Assembly (NCBI GenBank): GCA_003342895.1 | Contig: PTFA01000086.1 | Location: 580,939-644,938, forward strand | Length of the DNA stretch: 64,000 nucleotides | Direction of reading: 5' to 3' | DNA from: Casuarius casuarius | Lineage: Eukaryota > Chordata > Aves > Casuariiformes > Casuariidae | Notes under the pieces: generated by a model | The model's database searches: none | What the model was told of the DNA's origin: nothing | The model's input: the letters and a program-made list of their open reading frames with translations, nothing else | Shown here: in pieces, positions 22,371-33,184 of the stretch | Numbering within the stretch: the stretch's first letter is position 1 | Layout: each line of letters begins with the position of its first letter | Position numbers and translations under genes: made by a program

Positions 22371-23585
22371 CAAGTTTCTATGTAAATATAACCAACTGCA
22401 AACTAGGAAACTGCTTAATACACCAAAGGTGACCTTGCTGTTCCCATTTTGGCAAATACCATTACAGCTAGGTATATCCTGATCATATGTTTATTGCATT
22501 TTAACATTTGAATCTGGTTTTCTGTTTTGTTTTGATTAATACAGAAGGTGCAGCACTGTTTCTGTGCAGCTTCACGTGAGGTCTAACAGGAAGGCCCAGC
22601 GTCTAGTCGCAGGAGCTTTATGCTCTGCAGGAAGTGTTCTGCTGCTCACTGTGCTGTAGTTGCCTTTCTCGAAGAGACAGGCAAAGATTTCATACAAGCT
22701 GAAGAGCGGTGGATCATCCGCTTTTATATTTTGCTTTTTGCTTCATTTTTCAGAATGAAATGCAAATTCAGTTTCAAAGACAAGTGGTTTGAATGACAAT
22801 TCCCCGAGCGCAAAGGAATATCTTCAGGTTAACATTGCCCGGTGCCATCTCAACCTAGGCTAAGACAGGACTCTGCTGGTTTTTCTTTTCACCTCTTTTT
22901 ACATGGGTGGCTGGTTAGCACTTTCTCTGAGAGAAGCATGTTCGCTCAGAAGTAATTGCTGCTGGTGGGCAGATATATCACATAAATACTCAAGAAATGA
23001 CTCTTACATGATCCTCCAAAGTTAATAAGATGATAGGAACAAGGATCATGGTTATCTCGCTCAATACCTTTCCAAACACATCCTTTGGAAGAACAGACTG
23101 CTCCCCTGCTGAGCTAGCATTTCCAAAATATTCACACTCCTATTTTAGCATCACAGAAGCTTAATTGCTGAGCAAGTATAAACAAGGAGTTCCAGTTACA
23201 AAATTCTCTCGTACACACAGGATTCTTCTTTTTTTTTAATTACATTTTATTGCCTTCATTTTGCAAATGGCAAAAACACAATGGCTCCCATTATGAAGTT
23301 ACGCGTTGCAGATTACTACGTGGAGCATTTTGAGATAGTCTTNATGAGATCTTTAGCAGATCTCTGATCTGCTGCGTGACAACGCACGATGAATCTTCAC
23401 TGTTACTAGCGTTTGCACTATCTCACCGAAACACAATGGGCTAACCCATACCCAGGTTTTCCGCAGAAAAAAGCCTTCGTTTGCTCATTTCTCAAGAGTA
23501 TCTCAGTTTTCCAGTCAGAGCNGGTGCAAGCCCACTCCACCCAGTCCCAGCACATGCAAAGATTATTCCAAGGCTGGGGCAGAGG
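22371..23585. other. Block without a recognisable gene
   Basis: No gene is recognised. It contains an octamer word (ATGCAAAT, 22760-22767) and a T9 tract near 23229. Around 23250-23340 the text TTTGCAAATGGCAAAAACAC and GTTACGCGTTGCAGATTAC is enhancer-like but unsupported. Confidence 0.45.
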
Positions 23586-23589
23586 AAAG

Positions 23590-24130
23590 AGCTGAATGTG
23601 CTCAGCGTCCAGGGCAAAGCCAGAGCCGTATCGAACACACTCCTTGCCTCGGCGGCGCGCAGCCNTGGGACCACAGCACCGGTCTGGCCAAGGGGACAAG
23701 TGCCTTGGAGTGAATCTCTGCGCCTGACTCGGCACCCCGATGAGGATTGCTTATCTCTTGCTGTCGGGAGCTTTTGGTTTCCTGGTGTGCGGAGCGGCAG
23801 GGGGGTGAAACGGGATCTTGTTTTCAAACCCAGCGTGAGCAAGGCATTTCCCTTGATCCACTAATTTATTGCTCTTGGGAGGTGTGAGCGGCGTGAGGCC
23901 AGGTCTCATTAGGTAGCCACTGTTCGGTGTGACCATCCCAGATATCATCCCGGCCAGGGGAGGCGGGGGCCATCCGAGCTGCTTTCCATGCAGCCACATG
24001 TGCCTGGCAGGGGCAGGGAGAGGGGTGCGTAGCAGCCTTGGCGCAGCCGTCTGCACCCCGTCCTGTGTCCACTGCGACCACCCTNGGGACATGGCTTTCC
24101 CTCCATCCGCCACAAAAGCCTTCACCCCCG
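23590..24130. other. GC-rich, moderately CpG-rich stretch
   Basis: CpG-containing words such as CCTCGGCGGCGCGCAGCC, CACCCCGATGAGG, GTGCGGAGCGGC and GCCTTGGCGCAGCCG are spread over about 540 bases. It is the right end of the 18-24 kb CpG cluster. Overlapping frames on both strands (for example 23751-24134 and 23866-24219, -) are uninformative. Confidence 0.4.
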
Positions 24131-24178
24131 GCACGGCACGCTCTCAACACCCCACTCATACTGGGTTTTCCCTCCACC

Positions 24179-24355
24179 TCTTTTACCTCCTTAGCTGAGC
24201 TTTTCCTCCTCCTTTCCAAACCTATCCGTAACTTTGTCCCTGTGTCCAGCTACTCCTCTCCCTTACACTCCAGTGTCACCCGTGCCTGTTTCTACTGTCT
24301 CCTGCTCCCATGCTTATACTTCTCCCTATTTTCACACTCTTCCAGTTGCCTGGAA
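24179..24355 (+). repeat. Pyrimidine-rich tract
   Basis: About 175 bases are strongly C/T-biased on the + strand (CTTTTCCTCCTCCTTTCC, CCAGCTACTCCTCTCCC and similar). It is not a simple tandem repeat. Such tracts may be degraded microsatellites or may stiffen or melt the duplex. No splice-site pairing is evident. Confidence 0.5.
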
Positions 24356-24490
24356 TAACCTTCTTATCAACATACAACAAGCTGTCTCCAGCTCCTTTAC
24401 AAAACACATGAATATCCACCTGTTCTCCTGACAGTAACCATATGCCTCTCTGTATTCGTTCTGTAGCGTGGGAGGCTGCTTTGCACTATT

Positions 24491-24552
24491 TGGGCAAGAT
24501 CCAGCTCCTACTGAAATCAAGGAAAAGCTTCCCATTGATTCCATGACACTTG
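24491..24552. repeat. Old palindromic interspersed repeat fragment
   Basis: GGGCAAGATCCAGCTCCTAC, then TGAAATCAAGGAAAAGCTTC, then CCATTGATTCCATGA makes an imperfect palindrome centred on the AAGCTT near 24527. I recognise the order GATCC-GCTCC-TGAAGTCAATGG-CCATTGACTTCA from a widespread ancient amniote palindromic repeat. I do not assign a database name. Confidence 0.5.
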
Positions 24553-24620
24553 TACCAAAACCTCAGACTATAAATTTAATGGGATGCTTTCCGCATGTTT
24601 CAATTACCATAGCGCATCAT

Positions 24621-24646
24621 GCACATTTAGAATGCACATTTAGAAT
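24621..24646 (+). repeat. 13-bp tandem duplication
   Basis: Two perfect adjacent copies of GCACATTTAGAAT. The surrounding text (TCAATTACCATAGCGCATC, CCATTAACGATTATAAC) is enhancer-like. It is probably a small replication-slippage duplication. Confidence 0.9.
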
Positions 24647-24699
24647 TGCATTGAAATAGCCATTAACGATTATAACAAAATTACAATCAAATGAAACTA

Positions 24700-26190
24700 C
24701 CTAAAGAGATAANGCTGGTATTATGCTCTTAGAGTGGCAGCACAAAACAATTGTGTGTATGAAGCCCCTTTATATTCCAGTGCTTAAAATGCAGCATGTG
24801 AGGAATTTAGGCAGCTAACAACATGGACTTCATCTGGGGATGAATCCTCCCCAGCCTAGGTCTCCTCAGTGACTTGAGTGCAGAAGATATCTCTGTATCA
24901 AGAGAAATCTGTCAACACTATTTGTGCAGAATCATAAACATAATAAATCCTGCCAACTCCTCTGCAAACTGGCTATTTATTCCACTTATCTCTGAGGCTT
25001 TTCAATACTGGAGCTGGAGGCTACAAACATGAATCCTGAACTGATGTGTTGCATATGCCTGAGCTTAATTTACTGTGCTTGATTTGAGGCTTAGTTTTGG
25101 GAGACTCACAGCATCTAGCCTACAGGGCCCCCTGCAAATCCAGAAGGATAACACAACGATCCCAACAAGCCACATGTCAGCCTCCCTTACACCCACGTAA
25201 GTCAAAATGACGGCGGGTGCGTGAGTACAGCTAGACTGTATGTATCCGCCGGCCAACACTGGAACAGCGTGAGGGGCTGAGACCAAGACACGCAAACTGA
25301 AGCCACGTCCTGGCTGTTCTTCTGGACTGCTGGACTGGAGAACCTGCACAGAGCATGTTACACCCTTGTCACCTGCTACCGACAGCGGCAGGAGACTTTG
25401 CAACTTGGGAGTCTGCCTGCAACGTCAGAGCCGTGTTTAGGCTCTCACTTCAACTCCAATGCCAACTCTGGCAGCTCATTTGATGCACTAATGACTAGAT
25501 CTAGGTAAAACCTTTCTATTCACTAAAAATGCCATTTCTGCAACTTGAAACAAAGTTTTTTTCCAGAACAGCACAGCAAAGGTGGGAACTGAACACAGCT
25601 TGCCGGCATCTCTCTTACCTTGAACTTTGGAGTGGACAAGGACCCTGCAGCAGCACATCCACCTGCAGGTCAGGGGTTCCTGATGCCAGTCTCATGTTTC
25701 TGTTACTTGTTTTCTTGTTGAAGATTCTGCATGAAACATCTGGGCTAACAAAACAGCTAACAAATTTCAATGACAGCAAAAATACTAACTTTTTGGTTCC
25801 AGTGAGAAAAACAAACATTTTCACTCTGGTTTTATTTAAAAAGCCCTCCTCTCTCCTTCCTTCCCCCACAGTTTTTTATTGCTGCACCTAACCTAAAGGA
25901 GATGAGTTATAAAAGCTAACTGCTGTGTGTGTAATGTCACAGAACCCTTCTGTGCGTGCTTTCTGCAGCGCACTGCCTTTGCCCTTGTCCAAAGTGAGCG
26001 TGCCTCAAAGGCACCGACCTTCGCCACGTGCTCAGAAGCCAGCTCCGGCTCGTAGGAGGGCAGGGACCAGGAGCCGCCTGCGCCCAGACTCCGCTTTCCC
26101 CAGCATCCCGGGATGACCTAGCCGCCTTTCTGAGGAATTCCCTTCACTGCCAAGCTCTGCTCTTTCTTATCAGAGAGAGCATTTCTCTGT
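24700..26190. other. Block without a recognisable gene
   Basis: No gene or repeat is recognised. Frames at 25065-25403 (-), 25529-25891 (+) and 25615-25869 (-) overlap and show no domain. A modest CpG-containing stretch lies at 25990-26110. Confidence 0.45.
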
Positions 26191-26333
26191 TGGATAGTTT
26201 TCGATGCCTAATTTCCATTTTGGCCTAGTCTCCTTCTCTGGCACGTTACTGTTTTTCAGTGCATTGACTCTAATTTATATTGCAAACTCACCAGGGCGCC
26301 TTACNGAATATTTGTGCTGCTGTGCAAACAGTA

Positions 26334-26360
26334 GGCAATATTGCCATATATTATATTGCC
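26334..26360. other. Short palindrome
   Basis: GGCAATATTGCC at 26334-26345 is a perfect 12-bp palindrome, and GGCAATAT also pairs with ATATTGCC at 26353-26360. It lies within AT-rich text and may be a chance dyad or a dimeric protein site. Confidence 0.5.
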
Positions 26361-28130
26361 CACAAGGTACCCAAGTGCTAAATAAAGAACGTTTTACTGG
26401 GTCTTTCACAAAGTGTCGTGTCTACTTACACGATGTGTCCAACTGTAAGTTAGAAGCAGCAAAGGGGGATGTGAGCTGAACTTGTCCTGATGTCCCTTGC
26501 GATCCAGAAAAGCAATGGTTTCGTTAATACACCTAAAAGAAGAACAGATAATTTCATCCAATGTTTTTTAGCAACCTGTCTGCGTACTTCTTGCTGGGGT
26601 ATTTTCTTAATGAGAAATGTTTCTCTGCTTTTTGCCTCTGCTGCCTGGCATCTTCCTTGCTTGAAATTTTAGGGAGAAATTCCAGGAAAGCAGAGAAAGA
26701 TTACCTGCATGTGGCACTGGGCTTTCCAGCTGCCCAGCTTTCTCAAAAGTCACTCCTGAATTTGGGTGCTCAGTTTGACACATCTGAAAGAGGCTGCGTG
26801 TGTGTAAGGTAAAGATAAGCTGCACTGTTTTGGATAAAACAAGAAGTGACTTGAACCTTCATCACAACTGAAATCAAATCTGACAGCACATTTAAACATT
26901 TAGTTAATTAAAAAAAAAAAAGGCAAAACAAACCCCACATTATTGTAACTTTTCCCTAGGCATGAGAGAGAATGGAAACTTCAGACTGAAGCAGGCAGCG
27001 CTGCAGAAGTTTAGCTGTATGATAGCTAAACCTTCACCTCTAGCAGTAATGGACCTCTGCATTTCTATGCCTGAAAAGCACAAACGCCAGCTGGGCTGTA
27101 CNGTGCCCTAATGGGTCGTGCGTCTAGGCTGAACGACTAATGATCAACTCGGCTTGTGCAGGGCCTTCAAGGGAAATTAGTAACTGCGCCAAAAAAAATT
27201 TAGCAAGGCAGATTCATATATAGGACCGATCTGTCCCACACCCCATCCCATATGGCATGTCAGTTCTTAGTGTGGATCTACCAACTTGTGTGAACAGCTT
27301 GGCGTCAAAAAGCACAAGAAGTGGGCAGTTTCCAGGTNTGCAATCATGAATGCATGTGAAAATAATCGTGTGGTACCTAATGCTTGTATCAGCTCCACTG
27401 TGAAATGCTAACTAGCACCTGAATATATGTTTTGTGATGCTGAATTTTTCATTTCNTCCATATTTTAAATAAGAGGGGCTTAAAAGGTTATCAGGTTAAG
27501 ACAACAATAATGCGTAAATGAATGAATAATAGCTGAGAAATTATTATACTCAACAGCACGTGAATAGGCATTACTTTCTTCAGCAAGATTGCCAAACTTT
27601 GCAGTTATTCATTTTATATATATGTGAAAATAAATATACAAACCTCCCCTCTAACTGTAATAAAGTGGTTAAGCAGAATGTAAACCATCATTACTATAAC
27701 ATCAGAGATTCACTGTACAAATCTGAAAAAAGATGTACAGAACCTCAAATGTGGTTTTTATTACTTTTNTGGAGTAAAAAATGGTATCCATGTCGTTCCT
27801 AGAACAGAACAAATTAGAGATTTATCGTAATTGGTGCAACTGGTAACTTAAAATACAGTATAGTATGGGATGATTTACTTGCTTTCTCTGGCAATTTCCA
27901 AGTTACAAGAGCAGGGTGTCTATTTTACTTTTTTAATAAAGCTATTCATTCTGTTCCAATCTACGTCAGATCTTCCTGAAAGTTCAAAATGTTAGACCTA
28001 AAATAATGAGCCTCCTAAAGATTTGCTGTAATCAGTTCAATCCCATCTGTGGTCAGGGCACAGCACTGGAAGCCAGGAATTNTGAGAGTCTCCATCAAAG
28101 CTCGGCCACTAATTTGCTGAATTACAATTA
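26361..28130. other. AT-rich block without a recognisable gene
   Basis: No gene is recognised. An A12 run lies at 26910-26921. The stretch 27100-27230 (CGACTAATGATCAACTCGGC, GAAATTAGTAACTGCGCC) is complex, AT-rich and enhancer-like, but unsupported. Confidence 0.45.
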
Positions 28131-28139
28131 ATCCGAATC

Positions 28140-28330
28140 TTTCAGGTTGTGCTTAATTTTGGGTCCCGACATTATTTAGCAGTGTTATGGAAGACACTAA
28201 GGCTGAAAGCAACCCCAGAGGAATGAACACGAGCTTTGCCGCTGACCTGACGGGAATCACCCAGAGGGCTAATTTGGAGGTGTTCTGATTTATGGGCAAT
28301 AAAGACTCTCACCACCAGCTCTGGGGGATT
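28140..28330. other. Candidate conserved non-coding element
   Basis: It contains ACATTATTTAGCAGTG, GGGCTAATTTGGAGG and GATTTATGGGCAATAAA (28287-28303). The last is a HOX/CDX-like word similar to the one in the 8.2 kb candidate (GATTTATGGGG). No frame or repeat covers it. Motif evidence only. Confidence 0.25.
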
Positions 28331-28339
28331 CTGAAACGG

Positions 28340-31300
28340 CTTCAGCACTGAGATGCCCCATTACGCTGCACTTTGTTTTCCTGTTTGAAAAATGAGAGTG
28401 CCACTCCCCTGCACGTTTGCAAAGAATTTGAATTTATCCTTTGAATTTATAAAATACTGGAGGAGGCTGGCATTTCACAAGATTCAAAATGTCCGTGAAG
28501 CTGTTGATGTTTTCATAATTTTTTAAAAGAAAAATGCATTATGTACAAAAGCAAAATGTTTCACAGCATAATTGTCCTTTCAGTCTCAAATCTTCATTTT
28601 AAATGAAGTTTCTGCTGTTCAGTCACAGGGCACATCCTGGTTCCTCTTACTTTTAAAACTCTTTCTAACCTCCTTCCCTTTGCTGTCTCCCTATTTTTTT
28701 TTCTGCAAACACTCCAAACCGTCAAAGGGCTCTTCCCTGGCTCAGACCACATGAAGAGAACATCAGCTCCAAAGCAGATTTTCACAGACAGAGGATGTTA
28801 TGAGGCACAGCTCTGCAAGGACAGGCCAGTCNTAGTTTACCATTCCCACGCGGGTACTGTGAGTAAGTTCCCCGGCAGAGATGCCTCCTCCCTCCTCTGC
28901 CTCGGAGAGCAGGCACATCGGCTCAACCGTTCGCTCTGAGCCGGGGCTTAGGATTCCTCCAGTGCATCCAAGTAAGATGCCACTGGCACTTTGTAAACAA
29001 ATCTAAAACCAAAGTCCCCCACCGACCAGTATCTAACATTAAAAAAAGCAGACAAATGCCCAGCACAGATTATGCATGAAGACACAGACAACTCCACAGT
29101 CTTTACACTACCCAATTCTGTCTATTCCCAGTGCCTGAGAACGGGTGGCGAATAGAATGCATTTAACAAGAAGAGAAAGACATTAAACATCAAACATCCC
29201 TTTGCTTCTGACAATTAATTGAGAAGAAAACCTCATAATCAGTTGCAGACTTGTCTCTGTTTAGCTAGCGTGACTCCGCTCAATTATCACACTGTAGTCC
29301 AGAGCAAGGAGTTCAGTTCTCATCTTTGTATTACATGAGGACAGGGCGGCAGAGGACAGAGCTGAGAGGTTAAAGGTGGCAAAAGGAGGTCGCCAAGGGC
29401 ATCACTGTCTCCACGATAGCCATAAACAACAGAAACCAGTGTGGTCTTTGTCTTACAGCCCAGCTTTAAACTCATACAGGACCCGGTGCTGGTTAGTAAG
29501 AGAAGACATCTCAAGGACTTTGCAACAGAAGCCATCCCTGCTTTGTCTTCCCTAAACAGTCCTAGTGCAGTCAGTGCTTTTTTGGTCTCCAATGGAGGAG
29601 AACAGTCCTATGTAGAAGATCACAGTGTTTACTAAAGGCCTGGCAATTGCAGCATCTGAGACCACATCCTCTTCCAGTTCAGTGCTAACTGCCCCGGCTG
29701 GCTGCTGGCTCCACATCGCTTCTTCCCTGCCTTCCCTGCCTAGCTGCCTCTACAAAGATCTATTTCAAAGCTGACCTGGCTGATTTTGAGGGGAATGGTT
29801 TTGGGTTTTCATAGGAGAATCTCTACTAAGGATCTTAGAAGGATGTGATCTCTGACAGGGAGGCAAGACTGGGCTAGGCTGTTCTCCTCTGAGCAGAGAC
29901 AGAGGTGCTCGCATGGGGCATTTCATCATTGCCCTCAATTCAGTTGTTTCTTAAACATTGCAATAGAGCCATTAAGGAAACTCTGAAATGCTGCTGGGGT
30001 TAAAGCTTGCTGATTCCCCTGTGTTAACAGCAAAACCAAATCCTGCAGCTGCAGTCTCAGCCACTCTCCTGTTAATGTTTCAGAGCACAGAGAGAGACCN
30101 AGATTGCCCTGCATCAGTCAGTCCTGAGTGCTTTAACATCAAGATGCAAAATAGATAAAACAAATCAGAGATACTTAGACCTAATCTACACTTGTCACCA
30201 AGTGAAATAAATATGCCAGTACTCCTGTCCTTCTTCCCACATGAGTTTGCTCCTTTATGTTCCAAAATTAACTGTGCTGAAAAAAGGGTCCCTGGTGCAN
30301 GAGGAAATTAATGACATTGGAAATGATTCAGGAGAGCTTTGGACCTGGGCCGGAGAGCAAGAGGAACCACCAGTGCTGAGCACTTCCAGGGCAGTTTCTA
30401 AAACGANCTGGCTAGATACCAAATGACGGAAGAAAGCCAGATGTGCCCTGCCCTCTCTGACACCTTGGGTTTTCCCTCAGTCTATAGATTGGGTTTGCTA
30501 TCACCTGAAAGCAAAATAGCCTTAAAAATAAGCATGCAGATGTGCTAATCTCTCAGCACAGCACACGCATAAAACCAAGTGTTTATATAAATGATCCCCC
30601 TCATGTCAGGCTGAATTCAATCATCAAAGGAGAAAAAGAACATTTTGTTTGGTCTTTTACTAGTCAGAAATGGCTGGTATTTAATAAGCCCTGGAGCCAG
30701 ATCTCAGTAGGACAGGCTTTTTATGGGCCAGAGGCACCTACCATACCATCCCTTTCCACATACAGCCATTGACCTATGTCCAGCTGATTTGAATTTACTT
30801 CCTAAATCTGATGCTTCACCCATTTAGATCAAAAAAAAAGAAAAAAAAGACAGAAACATGGCATTTCTAGACCACAGTTCTTGGTGTCACTACACATTAC
30901 TGATAATTTAGGAATGCTACGGAACATCTCAAGTTTAAAGTACTTTCCTAGTTCCAATGGAGAACTAAAACAGATGGGGTTTCAGTGCGACCTTTCAACC
31001 CTACCAAACACTGTTGACCCAGATTATAGTTCAACAAAGTTGCTCTTGGATTCATATTACATTTTGGGGAGAAACAACAGGGTTACAACCAGAATGGATA
31101 GATGGCCCAAAGGCAGTTTGAATGGCTGGCTGGAAACAGCACGTCTGTACCACTGCCATGCAGAGTCTCTCTGTGCCAGAGTAGGTGCTCAGTGCTTGAA
31201 GAGAGCCTTTGCTATGTGTCATAAAATGCTGGAAAGCTAATTTAGGGTGGGAGAAATAATAGCTGGGGGATTTTACTGAGAAATCAAAGGAGAGGATCAA

Positions 31301-31610
31301 AAACTAGTAGAAAGGGAGAGGCATTCCTGTTGAAAACCCACATTTTCAAAGTTCAGGCTCCACACTGGAAAGCAGGAGCTGAAGACTTTCCAGGGACGTT
31401 CGAAAGCCGGCAGGTTTTATCACAGAGGTGGCTGCAGTTCAGCGGTGGGTGAAGGGATCGCTACGGCAAGGCTGCCTCCCCGGGGGAGGCTGGCCAGCCC
31501 GAACAATGTGCCCACCCAGGCTCCGTCCCAGCGAGCCAGGGTTGTCTGCCTGAGCCGATCCAGTTGGGAACAGGAGGGGGACTGTAAACCACCAAGCGCT
31601 GTGGCATGCT
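28340..31610. other. Block without a recognisable gene
   Basis: No gene is recognised. A run of As broken by one G lies at about 30831-30848. Frames at 29320-29592 (-), 30542-30772 and 30881-31240 (+) have no known domain. A mild CpG-rich stretch lies at 31385-31510. Confidence 0.45.
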
Positions 31611-31640
31611 ATTGAAATTGATGAAGTTCCTGTCAATGTG

Positions 31641-31673
31641 CTATTATTTTAGACATGACAGCTCTAAAAATAG
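31641..31673. promoter_or_regulatory. Possible MEF2-type site pair
   Basis: CTAAAAATAG at 31664-31673 matches the MEF2 consensus CTA(A/T)4TAG exactly. CTATTATTTTAG at 31641-31652 is a looser neighbour. A single perfect match is expected by chance now and then in AT-rich DNA, so functional relevance is uncertain. Confidence 0.25.
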
Positions 31674-31699
31674 TGCTTGTATTTTTTTAGCAAGCTTGT

Positions 31700-32940
31700 T
31701 GTTTCCAGGAGCTCTGAAAATATAAAGGGTTCCATAAGTGCTATGAACAAGCTTGTGAAATTGTCTCACTGGAATACAAAACCACTTGAAAATACTGTTT
31801 GTTACATTTCTCTGTGTACTCAACAATAGACTTTGCAGACTGTTTCTCTGAACACTGGATTTATTTTACTTAAAAAACATCTTAGTGTAAGAAAATCTAG
31901 GGGAACACCCCACGAAACCTCTCTAGTTTCTCTCTATTCCATGCTGCAGCTGAAATCTGGAATCTCACAAAGTGTTTCCAAAATGCTATCACCATTCCAA
32001 AACCTTTGTTAAATCCTCTTCGGCCTCTTTGCCCACTGCGATAAAACGTTCACGATCCAAATCTTAATTACCTCTGCTTGCAACAACAAAACCAGAACAA
32101 CAAATGCTATGTCCTTCAAGTGGAGGTCAGCTGCATGAGAAGAACCAGGCTCATCCTAATCCTCAAAAGACTGACATGTGTCCTAATTGTGAAATCCGTA
32201 CAGCATTTCACAGAACAGCTTTCTGTAACCACTGCCCACGGCCTTCACTGTCTGCTCGTTGGTGGCTTCGTTGCCCATCAGAGGAGTTACCGGAGCCTTT
32301 ACTGCTGCGATCTGACCGCAGCTGGAGCCACTGGCGGGTGAAGCTGAGCCCCTGTTCTCTCCTGTCCAGCGCAAGGCCATCAGGGCAGGAGGAGAACATC
32401 AGGTACCCGGGGGGGAATTTCCCGATACCTCATCTGAAGAGTGCTTGATGCTGAACAAGTACGAGCTTATCACTGTGTCACTGTGCTGTAACTGAAATAG
32501 GACGATGTGCTGGTAGTTTGCCAACGTTTTGTTGCAACACTTTACAGATTATACCATATGATAAAGGTGCTGAGTTTAATGAGTTTTGTCAACTCAGTTA
32601 TCATTTTCACATCGTACAAAGCAAGTCTGGGGCTAGACCCAGCAGTTATGTAGACCCTTTCATCCAAAAATTTCAAAGTGATTAGTCCACATTAATCAAG
32701 TTTCAAAGCTGCCTTATGAAATATCTGTGTAGGCTCCTTAAGACCAACGGGAACGGCTGTATCGATTCCCACCAAGGTCTGCCTGGACCAGCCTGACAGG
32801 GCAGTGGTGATGCCCGGGTGGGGGGCAGCGGGGGCATGTCGCAATGCTTCCCCAGCATGCTTGCAGCCACCAGAGATCTGTGGTGCAAGGACTTTTTCCA
32901 TCATGGGTGGCATTATTGTGTGTAATAGGTCTGGCTGGAT
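31700..32940. other. Block without a recognisable gene
   Basis: No gene is recognised. Overlapping frames on both strands at 32078-32448 have no domain. GGCTAGACCC near 32631 is a short old-repeat-like word but is too short to assign. Confidence 0.4.
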
Positions 32941-32944
32941 TTTT

Positions 32945-33180
32945 CTTCCCTGGATTTTGAACCCAGCTAATGCTTCAACATTCACGATGCTTCCTGGCAG
33001 GGAGTTTTATAGTTTAACTTTGGACAGCGTTAGGAAGAAACTTTTATCCCTTACTCTGAATCTGCCATTTGCTAGATTCGTTCGATACCCCCACGCTGTT
33101 TTGTTGGAAGAGACATTGCCTGTTCACCTTTTCCATGCCACCCAGGCTTTATAGACATCTCTCCCTTTCCAGTCCTTTCT
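32945..33180 (+). repeat. CR1-superfamily (L3-like) LINE fragment
   Basis: The order of words follows the 3' part of old L3/CR1 elements: TTGAACCCAGCTAATGCTTC, TTCCTGGCAGGGAGTTTTAT, AGTTTAACTTTGG, GGAAGAAACTTTTATCCC, TGAATCTGCCATTTG, ACCTTTTCCATGCC and TTTATAGACATCTCTCCC. Known elements of this group have GGCAGCGAGTTCCACAG, GAAGAAGTACTTCC, CTGCC, a 'TTCACCTTCTCCATGCC' phrase and a TTATAGACCTCTATCATATC end in the same order. The copy is strongly diverged and truncated at its 5' end. The frame at 32804-33154 crosses it but is not an intact reverse transcriptase. Confidence 0.7.
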
Positions 33181-33184
33181 TCTT

